This document shows, piece by piece, positions 20,596 to 33,400 of a stretch of 64,000 bases of DNA; positions within the stretch are counted from its first letter, which is position 1, and every line of letters begins with the position of its first letter. The position numbers were made by a program, and so were the translations under genes. Source of the stretch: Siphonodentalium dalli (lineage: Eukaryota; Mollusca; Scaphopoda; Gadilida; Siphonodentaliidae); NCBI GenBank assembly GCA_032622095.1, contig CP136069.1, positions 35,500,194-35,564,193 of the forward strand, given 5' to 3'. A model generated the notes under the pieces. It worked only from the letters and a program-made list of their open reading frames with translations. It did no database searches and was not told where the DNA came from.

Positions 20596-21482
20596 AACAA
20601 ATCTGTCAACATGGCACTGAAAACAAATGTTTTTTATTTCTTTCAATTTATTTGAGATCGTTTTATTTATCAGGTGTCGTGAAAAAATTGCACCATGGGA
20701 AAAAATCTAGCACTGTTGTCTTTCTAAACATTTATGGTATTACATAATTTTAATGATTAACAAAGACAGTGAAGTGAGTGAAGACCCTTAATAGTTTCAT
20801 GTTAAGATAACGCAATATATCTTTTACGGACAGTGAAGCATTATTCCGTTTCTGATTCCAGAAAATTTTATAAATACAAATAGCCCAGGGATTGATCGAG
20901 GTCAGATTTTTGTGTTTGGAGTTGTATTTTTTCATGACTTTAGAATGTCTTTTGACATATCATGCTCGTATAAAGGTAGATCAGGCATTAAATAAAAATT
21001 GACTAAAAGTCCTTCTTTTTCATCCCCAGTGGTTGTGGGGTTCATAGAATGAAAATACACTGGGGTTAAGCTGTGTTACTGGTCAAATTGGAGAGTGAAA
21101 AACTCGAGGCCATTATCTGAGTGTTAAAGTTGGCGAGGAAGGCAAAAAATTGAGATAAAACTCCAGAGAAAAGCTTCAACACTCAGATAACCTGCAGTAT
21201 AGGTCTAGCACTTTCGTTATTGTTTAACTTCATTAGGACCGAGTTTGGCATGTGATTTTTTTAAGGATTTAGTTTGCCTTATATACTGTTTGTTATGGGT
21301 CTCCAATTTGATTGGTCAATATAGAAGAGTCAAGGGGTTGTAAGAAGGATGCCAATTCAGGTTCAGGTATTTATCGACATATTTCCACAACAGGAAAAAC
21401 TTAAAAGCGAATAAAAATAATACAATTTTTATGGACTAAACATAACAGAATGGCTTGAATTCAATGGATACTTCTCTGAAAG
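20596..21482. other. Unclassified DNA before the satellite
   Basis: No gene seen. A short inverted repeat (TTATCTGAGTGTT at about 21114 and AACACTCAGATAA at about 21178) is the only structure. The junction with the satellite is abrupt at about 21483 (GTGCAAGCAGG). Confidence 0.5.
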
Positions 21483-24400
21483 GTGCAAGCAGGCATGTTT
21501 CGCGATAGGACGGCACATTCGGTCGCAGGCCGGACCTCACGGTTTGGCTTATGAGCAGGGGTTGGGAGTTGGATAATTGGGGTGGGGCAGGCTGTTTGAG
21601 GCCCCATAAAATACCCAGTATTTTTGAAAGAGACTGTACTTTGCATATGCACAGGCAAAATCCCTTGAACGTTTTGGACACTTTTATCGTATCAATGTGC
21701 AAGCAGGCATGTTTCGCGATAGGACGGCACATTCGGTCGCAGGCCGGACCTCACGGTTTGGCTAATGAGCAGGGGTTGGAAGTTGGATAATTGGGGTGGG
21801 GAAGGCTGTTTGAGGCCCCATAAAATACCTAGTATTTTTGAAAGCGACTGTACTTTGCATCAGCACGGGCAAAATCCCTTTAACGTTTTGGACACTTTTA
21901 TCGTATCAATGTGCAAGCAGGCATGTTTCGCGATAGGACGCACATTCGGTCGCAGGCCGAACCTCACGGTTTGGCTAATGAGGAGGGGTTGGGAGTTGGA
22001 TAATTGGGGTGGGGCAGGCTGTTTGAGGCCCATAAAATGCCCAGTATTTTTGAAAGCGACTGTACTTTGCATCTGCACGGGCAAAATTCCTTTAACGTTT
22101 TGGACACTTGTATCGTATCAATGTGAAAGCAGGCATGTTTCGCGATAGGACAGCACATTCGGTCGCAGGCCGGACCTCACGGTTTGGCTAATGAGCAGGG
22201 GTTGGGAGTTGGATAATTGGGGTGGGGCAGGCTGTTTGAGGCCCCATAAAATGCCCAGTATTTTTGAAAGCGACTGTACTTTGCATCTGCACGGGCAAAA
22301 TCCCTTTAACGTTTTTGACACTTTTATCGTATCAATGTGCAAGCAGGCATGTTACGCGATAGGACGGCACATTCGGTCGCAGGCCGAACCTCACGGTTTG
22401 GCTAATGAGCAGGAGTTGGGAGTTGGATAATTGGGGTGGGGATGGCTGTTTGAGGCCCCATAAAATGCCCAGTATTTTTGAAAGCGACTGTACATTGCAT
22501 CTGCACGGGCAAAATCCCTTTAACGATTTGGACACTTTTATCGTATCAATGTGCAAGCAGGCATGTTTCGCGATAGGATGGCACATTCGGTCGCAGGCCG
22601 GACCTCACGGTTTGGCTAATGAGCAGGGGTTGGGAGTTGGATAATTGTGGTGGGGCAGGCTGTTTGAGGCCCCCATAAAATGCCCAGTATTTTTGAAAGC
22701 GACTGTACTTTGCATCTGCACGGGCAAAATCCCTTTAACGTTTTGGACACTTTTATCGTATCAATGTGCAAGCAGGCATGCTTCGCGATAGGACGGCACA
22801 TTCGGTCGCAGGCCGGACCTCACGGTTTGGCTTATGAGCAGGGGTTGGGAGTTGGATAATTGGGGTGGGGCAGGCTGTTTGAGGCCCCATAAAATACCCC
22901 GTATTTTTGAAAGAGACTGTACTTTGCATATGCACAGGCAAAATCCCTTTAACGTTTTTGACACTTTTATCGTATCAATGTGCAAGCAGGCATGTTTCGC
23001 GATAGGACGGCACATTCGGTCGCAGGCCGGACCTCACGGTTTGGCTAATGAGCAGGGGTTGGAAGTTGGATAATTGGGGTGGGGAAGGCTGTTTGAGGCC
23101 CCATAAAATACCTAGTATTTTTGAAAGCGACTGTACTTTGCATCAGCACGGGCAAAATCCCTTTAACGTTTGGACACTTTTATCGTATCAATGTGAAAGC
23201 AGGCATGTTTCGCGATAGGACGGCACATTCGGTCGCAGGCCGGACCTCACGGTTTGGCTAATGAGCAGGGGTTGGGAGTTGGATAATTGGGGTGGGGATG
23301 GCTGTTTGAGGCCCCATAAAATGCCCAGTATTTTTGAAAGCGACTGTACTTTGCATCTGCACGGGCAAAATCCCTTTAACGTTTTGGACACTTTTATCGT
23401 ATCAATGTGCAAGCAGGCATGTTTCGCGATAGGACGGCACATTCGGTCGCAGGCCGAACCTCACGGTTTGGCTAATGAGCAGGAGTTGGGAGTTGGATAA
23501 TTGGGGTGGGGATGGCTGTTTGAGGCCCCATAAAATGCCCAGTATTTTTGAAAGCGACTGTACATTGCATCTGCACGGGCAAAATCCCTTTAACGATTTG
23601 GACACTTTTATCGTATCAATGTGCAAGCAGGCATGTTTCGCGATAGGATGGCACATTCGGTCGCAGGCCGGACCTCACGGTTTGGCTAATGGGCAGGGGT
23701 TGGGAGTTGGATAATTGTGGTGGGGCAGGCTGTTTGAGGCCCCATAAAATGCCCAGTATTTTTGAAAGCGACTGTACTTTGCATCTGCACGGGCAAAATC
23801 CCTTTAACGTTTTGGACACTTTTATCGTATCAATGTGCAAGCAGGCATGCTTCGCGATAGGACGGCACATTCGGTCGCAGGCCGGACCTCACGGTTTGGC
23901 TTATGAGCAGGGGTTGGGAGTTGGATAATTGGGGTGGGGCAGGCTGTTTGAGGCCCCATAACATACCCAGTATTTTTGAAAGAGACTGTACTTTGCATAT
24001 GCACAGGCAAAATCCCTTTAACGTTTTTGACACTTTTATCGTATCAATGTGCAAGCAGGCATGTTTCGCGATAGGACGGCACATTCGGTCGCAGGCCGGA
24101 CCTCACGGTTTGGCTAATGAGCAGGGGTTGGAAGTTGGATAATTGGGGTGGGGAAGGCTGTTTGAGGCCCCATACAATACCTAGTATTTTTGAAAGCGAC
24201 TGTACTTTGCATCAGCACGGGCAAAATCCCTTTAACGTTTGGACACTTTTATCGTATCAATGTGAAAGCAGGCATGTTTCGCGATAGGACGGCACATTCG
24301 GTCGCAGGCCGGACCTCACGGTTTGGCTAATGAGCAGGGGTTGGGAGTTGGATAATTGGGGTGGGGCAGGCTGTTTGAGGCCCCATAAAATGCCCAGTAT

Positions 24401-27400
24401 TTTTGAAAGCGACTGTACTTTGCATCTGCACGGGCAAAATCCCTTTAACGTTTTGGACACTTTTATCGTATCAATGTGCAAGCAGGCATGTTTCGCGATA
24501 GGACGGCACATTCGGTCGCAGGCCGAACCTCACGGTTTGGCTAATGAGCAGGAGTTGGGAGTTGGATAATTGGGGTGGGGATGGCTGTTTGAGGCCCCAT
24601 AAAATGCCCAGTATTTTTGAAAGCGACTGTACATTGCATCTGTACGGGCAAAATCCCTTTAACGTTTTGGACACTTTTATCGTATCAATGTGCAAGCAGG
24701 CATGTTTCGCGATAGGATGGCACATTCGGTCGCAGGCCGGACCTCACGGTTTGGCTAATGAGCAGGGGTTGGGAGTTGGATAATTGTGGTGGGGCAGGCT
24801 GTTTGAGGCCCCATAAAATGCCCAGTATTTTTGAAAGCGACTGTGCTTTGCATCTGCACAGGCAAAATCCCTTTAACGTTTTGGACACTTTTATCGTATC
24901 AATGTGCAAGCAGGCATGCTTCGCGATAGGACGGCACATTCGGTCGCAGGCCGGACCTCACGGTTTGGCTTATGAGCAGGGGTTGGAAGTTGGATAATTG
25001 GGGTGGGGCAGGCTGTTTGAGGCCCCATAAAATACCCAGTATTTTTGAAAGAGACTGTACTTTGCATATGCACAGGCAAAATCCCTTTAACGTTTTGGAC
25101 ACTTTTATCGTATCAATGTGCAAGCAGGCATGTTTCGCGATAGGACGGCACATTCGGTCGCAGGCCGGACCTCACGGTTTGGCTAATGAGCAGGGGTTGG
25201 AAGTTGGATAATTGGGGTGGGGAAGGCTGTTTGAGGCCCCATAAAATACCTAGTATTTTTGAAAGCGACTGTACTTTGCATCAGCACGGGCAAAATCCCT
25301 TTAACGTTTGGACACTTTTATCGTATCAATGTGCAAGCAGGCATGTTTCGCGATAGGACGCACATTCGGTCGCAGGCCGAACCTCACGGTTTGGCTAATG
25401 AGCAGGGGTTGGGAGTTGGATAATTGGGGTGGGGCAGGCTGTTTGAGGCCCCATAAAATGCCCAGTATTTTTGAAAGCGACTGTACTTTGCATCTGCACG
25501 GGCAAAATCCCTTTAACGTTTTGGACACTTGTATCGTATCAATGTGAAAGCAGGCATGTTTCGCGATAGGACGGCACATTCGGTCGCAGGCCGGACCTCA
25601 CGATTTGGCTAATGAGCAGGGGTTGGGAGTTGGATAATTGGGGTGGGGCAGGCTGTTTGAGGCCCCATAAAATGCCCAGTATTTTTGAAAGCGACTGTAC
25701 TTTGCATCTGCACGGGCAAAATCCCTTTAACGTTTTGGACACTTGTATCGTATCAATGTGCAAGCAGGCATGTTTCGCGATAGGACTGCACATTCGGTCG
25801 CAGGCCGGACCTCACGGTGTGGCTAATGAGCAGGGGTTGGGAGTTGGATAATTGGGGTGGGGCAGGCTGTTTGAGGCCCCATAATATGCCCAGTATTTTT
25901 GAAAGCGACTGTACTTTGCATCTGCACGGGCAAAATCCCTTTAACGTTTTGGACACTTTTATCGTATCAATGTGCAAGCAGGCATGTTTCGCGATAGGAC
26001 GGCACATTCGGTCGCAGGCCGGACCTCACGGTTTGGCTAATGAGCAGGGGTTGGGAATTGGATAATTGGGGTGGGGCAGGCTGTTTTGAGGCCCCATAAA
26101 ATGCCCAGAATTTTTGAAAGCGACTGTACTTTGCATCTGCACGGGCAAAATCCCTTTAACGTTTTGGACACTTGTATCGTATCAATGTGCAAGCAGGCAT
26201 GTTTCGCGATAGGACGGCACATTCGGTCGCAGGCCGGACCTCACGGTTTGGCTTATGAGCATGGGTTGGGAGTTGGATAATTGGGGTGGGGCAGGCTGTT
26301 TGAGGCCCCATAAAATACCCAGAATTTTTGAAAGAGACTGTACTTTGCATATGCACGGGCAAAATCCCTTGAACGTTTTGGACACTTTTATCGTATCAAT
26401 GTGCAAGCAGGCATGTTTCGCGATAGGACGGCACATTCGGTCGCAGGCCGGACCTCACGGTTTGGCTAATGAGCAGGGGTTGGAAGTTGGATAATTGGGG
26501 TGGGGAAGGCTGTTTGAGGCCCCATAAAATACCTAGTATTTTTGAAAGCGACTGTACTTTGCATCAGCACGGGCAAAATTCCTTTAACGTTTTGGACACT
26601 TGTATCGTATCAATGTGAAAGCAGGCATGTTTCGCGATAGGACAGCACATTCGGTCGCAGGCCGGACCTCACGGTTTGGCTAATGAGCAGGGGTTGGGAG
26701 TTGGATAATTGGGGTGGGGCAGGCTGTTTGAGGCCCCATAAAATGCCCAGTATTTTTGAAAGCGACTGTACTTTGCATCTGCACGGGCAAAATCCCTTTA
26801 ACGTTTTTGACACTTTTATCGTATCAATGTGCAAGCAGGCATGTTACGCGATAGGACGGCACATTCGGTCGCAGGCCGAACCTCACGGTTTGGCTAATGA
26901 GCAGGAGTTGGGAGTTGGATAATTGGGGTGGGGATGGCTGTTTGAGGCCCCATAAAATGCCCAGTATTTTTGAAAGCGACTGTACATTGCATCTGCACGG
27001 GCAAAATCCCTTTAACGGTTTGGACACTTTTATCGTATCAATGTGCAAGCAGGCATGTTTCGCGATAGGATGGCACATTCGGTCGCAGGCCGGACCTCAC
27101 GGTTTGGCTAATGAGCAGGGGTTGGGAGTTGGATAATTGTGGTGGGGCAGGCTGTTTGAGGCCCCATAAAATGCCCAGTATTTTTGAAAGCGACTGTACT
27201 TTGCATCTGCACGGGCAAAATCCCTTTAACGTTTTGGACACTTTTATCGTATCAATGTGCAAGCAGGCATGCTTCGCGATAGGACGGCACATTCGGTCGC
27301 AGGCCGGACCTCACGGTTTGGCTTATGAGCAGGGGTTGGGAGTTGGATAATTGGGGTGGGGCAGGCTGTTTGAGGCCCCATAAAATACCCCGTATTTTTG

Positions 27401-30400
27401 AAAGAGACTGTACTTTGCATATGCACAGGCAAAACCCCTTTAACGTTTTTGACACTTTTATCGTATCAATGTGCAAGCAGGCATGTTTCGCGATAGGACG
27501 GCACATTCGGTCGCAGGCCGGACCTCACGGTTTGGCTAATGAGCAGGGGTTGGAAGTTGGATAATTGGGGTGGGGAAGGCTGTTTGAGGCCCCATAAAAT
27601 ACCTAGTATTTTTGAAAGCGACTGTACTTTGCATCAGCACGGGCAAAATCCCTTTAACGTTTGGACACTTTTATCGTATCAATGTGAAAGCAGGCATGTT
27701 TCGCGATAGGACGGCACATTCGGTCGCAGGCCGGACCTCACGGTTTGGCTAATGAGCAGGGGTTGGGAGTTGGATAATTGGGGTGGGGATGGCTGTTTGA
27801 GGCCCCATAAAATGCCCAGTATTTTTGAAAGCGACTGTACTTTGCATCTGCACGGGCAAAATCCCTTTAACGTTTTGGACACTTTTATCGTATCAATGTG
27901 CAAGCAGGCATGTTTCGCGATAGGACGGCACATTCGGTCGCAGGCCGAACCTCACGGTTTGGCTAATGAGCAGGAGTTGGGAGTTGGATAATTGGGGTGG
28001 GGATGGCTGTTTGAGGCCCCATAAAATGCCCAGTATTTTTGAAAGCGACTGTACATTGCATCTGCACGGGCAAAATCCCTTTAACGATTTGGACACTTTT
28101 ATCGTATCAATGTGCAAGCAGGCATGTTTCGCGATAGGATGGCACATTCGGTCGCAGGCCGGACCTCACGGTTTGGCTAATGAGCAGGGGTTGGGAGTTG
28201 GATAATTGTGGTGGGGCAGGCTGTTTGAGGCCCCATAAAATGCCCAGTATTTTTGAAAGCGACTGTACTTTGCATCTGCACGGGCAAAATCCCTTTAACG
28301 TTTTGGACACTTTTATCGTATCAATGTGCAAGCAGGCATGCTTCGCGATAGGACGGCACATTCGGTCGCAGGCCGGACCTCACGGTTTGGCTTATGAGCA
28401 GGGGTTGGGAGTTGGATAATTGGGGTGGGGCAGGCTGTTTGAGGCCCCATAAAATACCCAGTATTTTTGAAAGAGACTGTACTTTGCATATGCACAGGCA
28501 AAATCCCTTTAACGTTTTTGACACTTTTATCGTATCAATGTGCAAGCAGGCATGTTTCGCGATAGGACGGCACATTCGGTCGCAGGCCGGACCTCACGGT
28601 TTGGCTAATGAGCAGGGGTTGGAAGTTGGATAATTGGGGTGGGGAAGGCTGTTTGAGGCCCCATAAAATACCTAGTATTTTTGAAAGCGACTGTACTTTG
28701 CATCAGCACGGGCAAAATCCCTTTAACGTTTGGACACTTTTATCGTATCAATGTGAAAGCAGGCATGTTTCGCGATAGGACGGCACATTCGGTCGCAGGC
28801 CGGACCTCACGGTTTGGCCAATGAGCAGGGGTTGGGAGTTGGATAATTGGGGTGGGGCAGGCTGTTTGAGGCCCCATAAAATGCCCAGTATTTTTGAAAG
28901 CGACTGTACTTTGCATCTGCACGGGCAAAATCCCTTTAACGTTTTGGACACTTTTATCGTATCAATGTGCAAGCAGGCATGTTTCGCGATAGGACGGCAC
29001 ATTCGGTCGCAGGCCGAACCTCACGGTTTGGCTAATGAGCAGGAGTTGGGAGTTGGATAATTGGGGTGGGGATGGCTGTTTGAGGCCCCATAAAATGCCC
29101 AGTATTTTTGAAAGCGACTGTACATTGCATCTGTACGGGCAAAATCCCTTTAACGTTTTGGACACTTTTATCGTATCAATGTGCAAGCAGGCATGTTTCG
29201 CGATAGGATGGCACATTCGGTCGCAGGCCGGACCTCACGGTTTGGCTAATGAGCAGGGGTTGGGAGTTGGATAATTGTGGTGGGGCAGGCTGTTTGAGGC
29301 CCCATAAAATGCCCAGTATTTTTGAAAGCGACTGTGCTTTGCATCTGCACGGGCAAAATCCCTTTAACGTTTTGGACACTTTTATCGTATCAATGTGCAA
29401 GCAGGCATGCTTCGCGATAGGACGGCACATTCGGTCGCAGGCCGGACCTCACGGTTTGGCTTATGAGCAGGGGTTGGGAGTTGGATAATTGGGGTGGGGC
29501 AGGCTGTTTGAGGCCCCATAAAATACCCAGTATTTTTGAAAGAGACTGTACTTTGCATATGCACAGGCAAAATCCCTTTAACGTTTTGGACACTTTTATC
29601 GTATCAATGTGCAAGCAGGCATGTTTCGCGATAGGACGGCACATTCGGTCGCAGGCCGGACCTCACGGTTTGGCTAATGAGCAGGGGTTGGAAGTTGGAT
29701 AATTGGGGTGGGGAAGGCTGTTTGAGGCCCCATAAAATACCTAGTATTTTTGAAAGCGACTGTACTTTGCATCAGCACGGGCAAAATCCCTTTAACGTTT
29801 GGACACTTTTATCGTATCAATGTGCAAGCAGGCATGTTTCGCGATAGGACGCACATTCGGTCGCAGGCCGAACCTCACGGTTTGGCTAATGAGCAGGGGT
29901 TGGGAGTTGGATAATTGGGGTGGGGCAGGCTGTTTGAGGCCCCATAAAATGCCCAGTATTTTTGAAAGCGACTGTACTTTGCATCTGCACGGGCAAAATC
30001 CCTTTAACGTTTTGGACACTTGTATCGTATCAATGTGAAAGCAGGCATGTTTCGCGATAGGACGGCACATTCGGTCGCAGGCCGGACCTCACGATTTGGC
30101 TAATGAGCAGGGGTTGGGAGTTGGATAATTGGGGTGGGGCAGGCTGTTCGAGGCCCCATAAAATGCCCAGTATTTTTGAAAGCGACTGTACTTTGCATCT
30201 GCACGGGCAAAATCCCTTTAACGTTTTGGACACTTGTATCGTATCAATGTGCAAGCAGGCATGTTTCGCGATAGGACTGCACATTCGGTCGCAGGCCGGA
30301 CCTCACGGTGTGGCTAATGAGCAGGGGTTGGGAGTTGGATAATTGGGGTGGGGCAGGCTGTTTGAGGCCCCATAATATGCCCAGTATTTTTGAAAGCGAC

Positions 30401-33400
30401 TGTACTTTGCATCTGCACGGGCAAAATCCCTTTAACGTTTTGGACACTTTTATCGTATCAATGTGCAAGCAGGCATGTTTCGCGATAGGACGGCACATTC
30501 GGTCGCAGGCCGGACCTCACGGTTTGGCTAATGAGCAGGGGTTGGGAATTGGATAATTGGGGTGGGGCAGGCTGTTTTGAGGCCCCATAAAATGCCCAGA
30601 ATTTTTGAAAGCGACTGTACTTTGCATCTGCACGGGCAAAATCCCTTTAACGTTTTGGACACTTGTATCGTATCAATGTGCAAGCAGGCATGTTTCGCGA
30701 TAGGACGGCACATTCGGTCGCAGGCCGGACCTCACGGTTTGGCTTATGAGCATGGGTTGGGAGTTGGATAATTGGGGTGGGGCAGGCTGTTTGAGGCCCC
30801 ATAAAATACCCAGAATTTTTGAAAGAGACTGTACTTTGCATATGCACGGGCAAAATCCCTTTAACGTTTTGGACACTTTTATCGTATCAATGTGCAAGCA
30901 GGCATGTTTCGCGATAGGACGGCACATTCGGTCGCAGGCCGGACCTCACGGTTTGGCTAATGAGCAGGGGTTGGGAATTGGATAATTGGGTTGGGGCAGG
31001 CTGTTTTGAGGCCCCATAAAATGCCCAGAATTTTTGAAAGCGACTGTACTTTGCATCTGCACGGGCAAAATCCCTTTAACGTTTTGGACACTTGTATCGT
31101 ATCAATGTGCAAGCAGGCATGTTTCGCGATAGGACGGCACATTCGGTCGCAGGCCGGACCTCACGGTTTGGCTTATGAGCATGGGTTGGGAGTTGGATAA
31201 TTGGGGTGGGGCAGGCTGTTTGAGGCCCCATAAAATACCCAGAATTTTTGAAAGAGACTGTACTTTGCATATGCACGGGCAAAATCCCTTGAACGTTTTG
31301 GACACTTTTATCGTATCAATGTGCAAGCAGGCATGCATGTTTCGCGATAGGACGGCACATTCGGTCGCAGGCCGGACCTCACGGTTTGGCTAATGAGCAG
31401 GGGTTGGAAGTTGGATAATTGGGGTGGGGAAGGCTGTTTGAGGCCCCATAAAATACCTAGTATTTTTGAAAGCGACTGTACTTTGCATCAGCACGGGCAA
31501 AATTCCTTTAACGTTTTGGACACTTGTATCGTATCAATGTGAAAGCAGGCATGTTTCGCGATAGGACAGCACATTCGGTCGCAGGCCGGACCTCACGGTT
31601 TGGCTAATGAGCAGGGGTTGGGAGTTGGATAATTGGGGTGGGGCAGGCTGTTTGAGGCCCCATAAAATGCCCAGTATTTTTGAAAGCGACTGTACTTTGC
31701 ATCTGCACGGGCAAAATCCCTTTAACGTTTTTGACACTTTTATCGTATCAATGTGCAAGCAGGCATGTTACGCGATAGGACGGCACATTCGGTCGCAGGC
31801 CGAACCTCACGGTTTGGCTAATGAGCAGGAGTTGGGAGTTGGATAATTGGGGTGGGGATGGCTGTTTGAGGCCCCATAAAATGCCCAGTATTTTTGAAAG
31901 CGACTGTACATTGCATCTGCACGGGCAAAATCCCTTTAACGATTTGGACACTTTTATCGTATCAATGTGCAAGCAGGCATGTTTCGCGATAGGATGGCAC
32001 ATTCGGTCGCAGGCCGGACCTCACGGTTTGGCTAATGAGCAGGGGTTGGGAGTTGGATAATTGTGGTGGGGCAGGCTGTTTGAGGCCCCATAAAATGCCC
32101 AGTATTTTTGAAAGCGACTGTACTTTGCATCTGCACGGGCAAAATCCCTTTAACGTTTTGGACACTTTTATCGTATCAATGTGCAAGCAGGCATGCTTCG
32201 CGATAGGACGGCACATTCGGTCGCAGGCCGGACCTCACGGTTTGGCTTATGAGCAGGGGTTGGGAGTTGGATAATTGGGGTGGGGCAGGCTGTTTGAGGC
32301 CCCATAAAATACCCCGTATTTTTGAAAGAGACTGTACTTTGCATATGCACAGGCAAAACCCCTTTAACGTTTTTGACACTTTTATCGTATCAATGTGCAA
32401 GCAGGCATGTTTCGCGATAGGACGGCACATTCGGTCGCAGGCCGGACCTCACGGTTTGGCTAATGAGCAGGGGTTGGAAGTTGGATAATTGGGGTGGGGA
32501 AGGCTGTTTGAGGCCCCATAAAATACCTAGTATTTTTGAAAGCGACTGTACTTTGCATCAGCACGGGCAAAATCCCTTTAACGTTTGGACACTTTTATCG
32601 TATCAATGTGAAATCAGGCATGTTTCGCGATAGGACGGCACATTCGGTCGCAGGCCGGACCTCACGGTTTGGCTAATGAGCAGGGGTTGGGAGTTGGATA
32701 ATTGGGGTGGGGATGGCTGTTTGAGGCCCCATAAAATGCCCAGTATTTTTGAAAGCGACTGTACTTTGCATCTGCACGGGCAAAATCCCTTTAACGTTTT
32801 GGACACTTTTATCGTATCAATGTGCAAGCAGGCATGTTTCGCGATAGGACGGCACATTCGGTCGCAGGCCGAACCTCACGGTTTGGCTAATGAGCAGGAG
32901 TTGGGAGTTGGATAATTGGGGTGGGGATGGCTGTTTGAGGCCCCATAAAATGCCCAGTATTTTTGAAAGCGACTGTACATTGCATCTGCACGGGCAAAAT
33001 CCCTTTAACGATTTGGACACTTTTATCGTATCAATGTGCAAGCAGGCATGTTTCGCGATAGGATGGCACATTCGGTCGCAGGCCGGACCTCACGGTTTGG
33101 CTAATGAGCAGGGGTTGGGAGTTGGATAATTGTGGTGGGGCAGGCTGTTTGAGGCCCCATAAAATGCCCAGTATTTTTGAAAGCGACTGTACTTTGCATC
33201 TGCACGGGCAAAATCCCTTTAACGTTTTGGACACTTTTATCGTATCAATGTGCAAGCAGGCATGCTTCGCGATAGGACGGCACATTCGGTCGCAGGCCGG
33301 ACCTCACGGTTTGGCTTATGAGCAGGGGTTGGGAGTTGGATAATTGGGGTGGGGCAGGCTGTTTGAGGCCCCATAAAATACCCAGTATTTTTGAAAGAGA

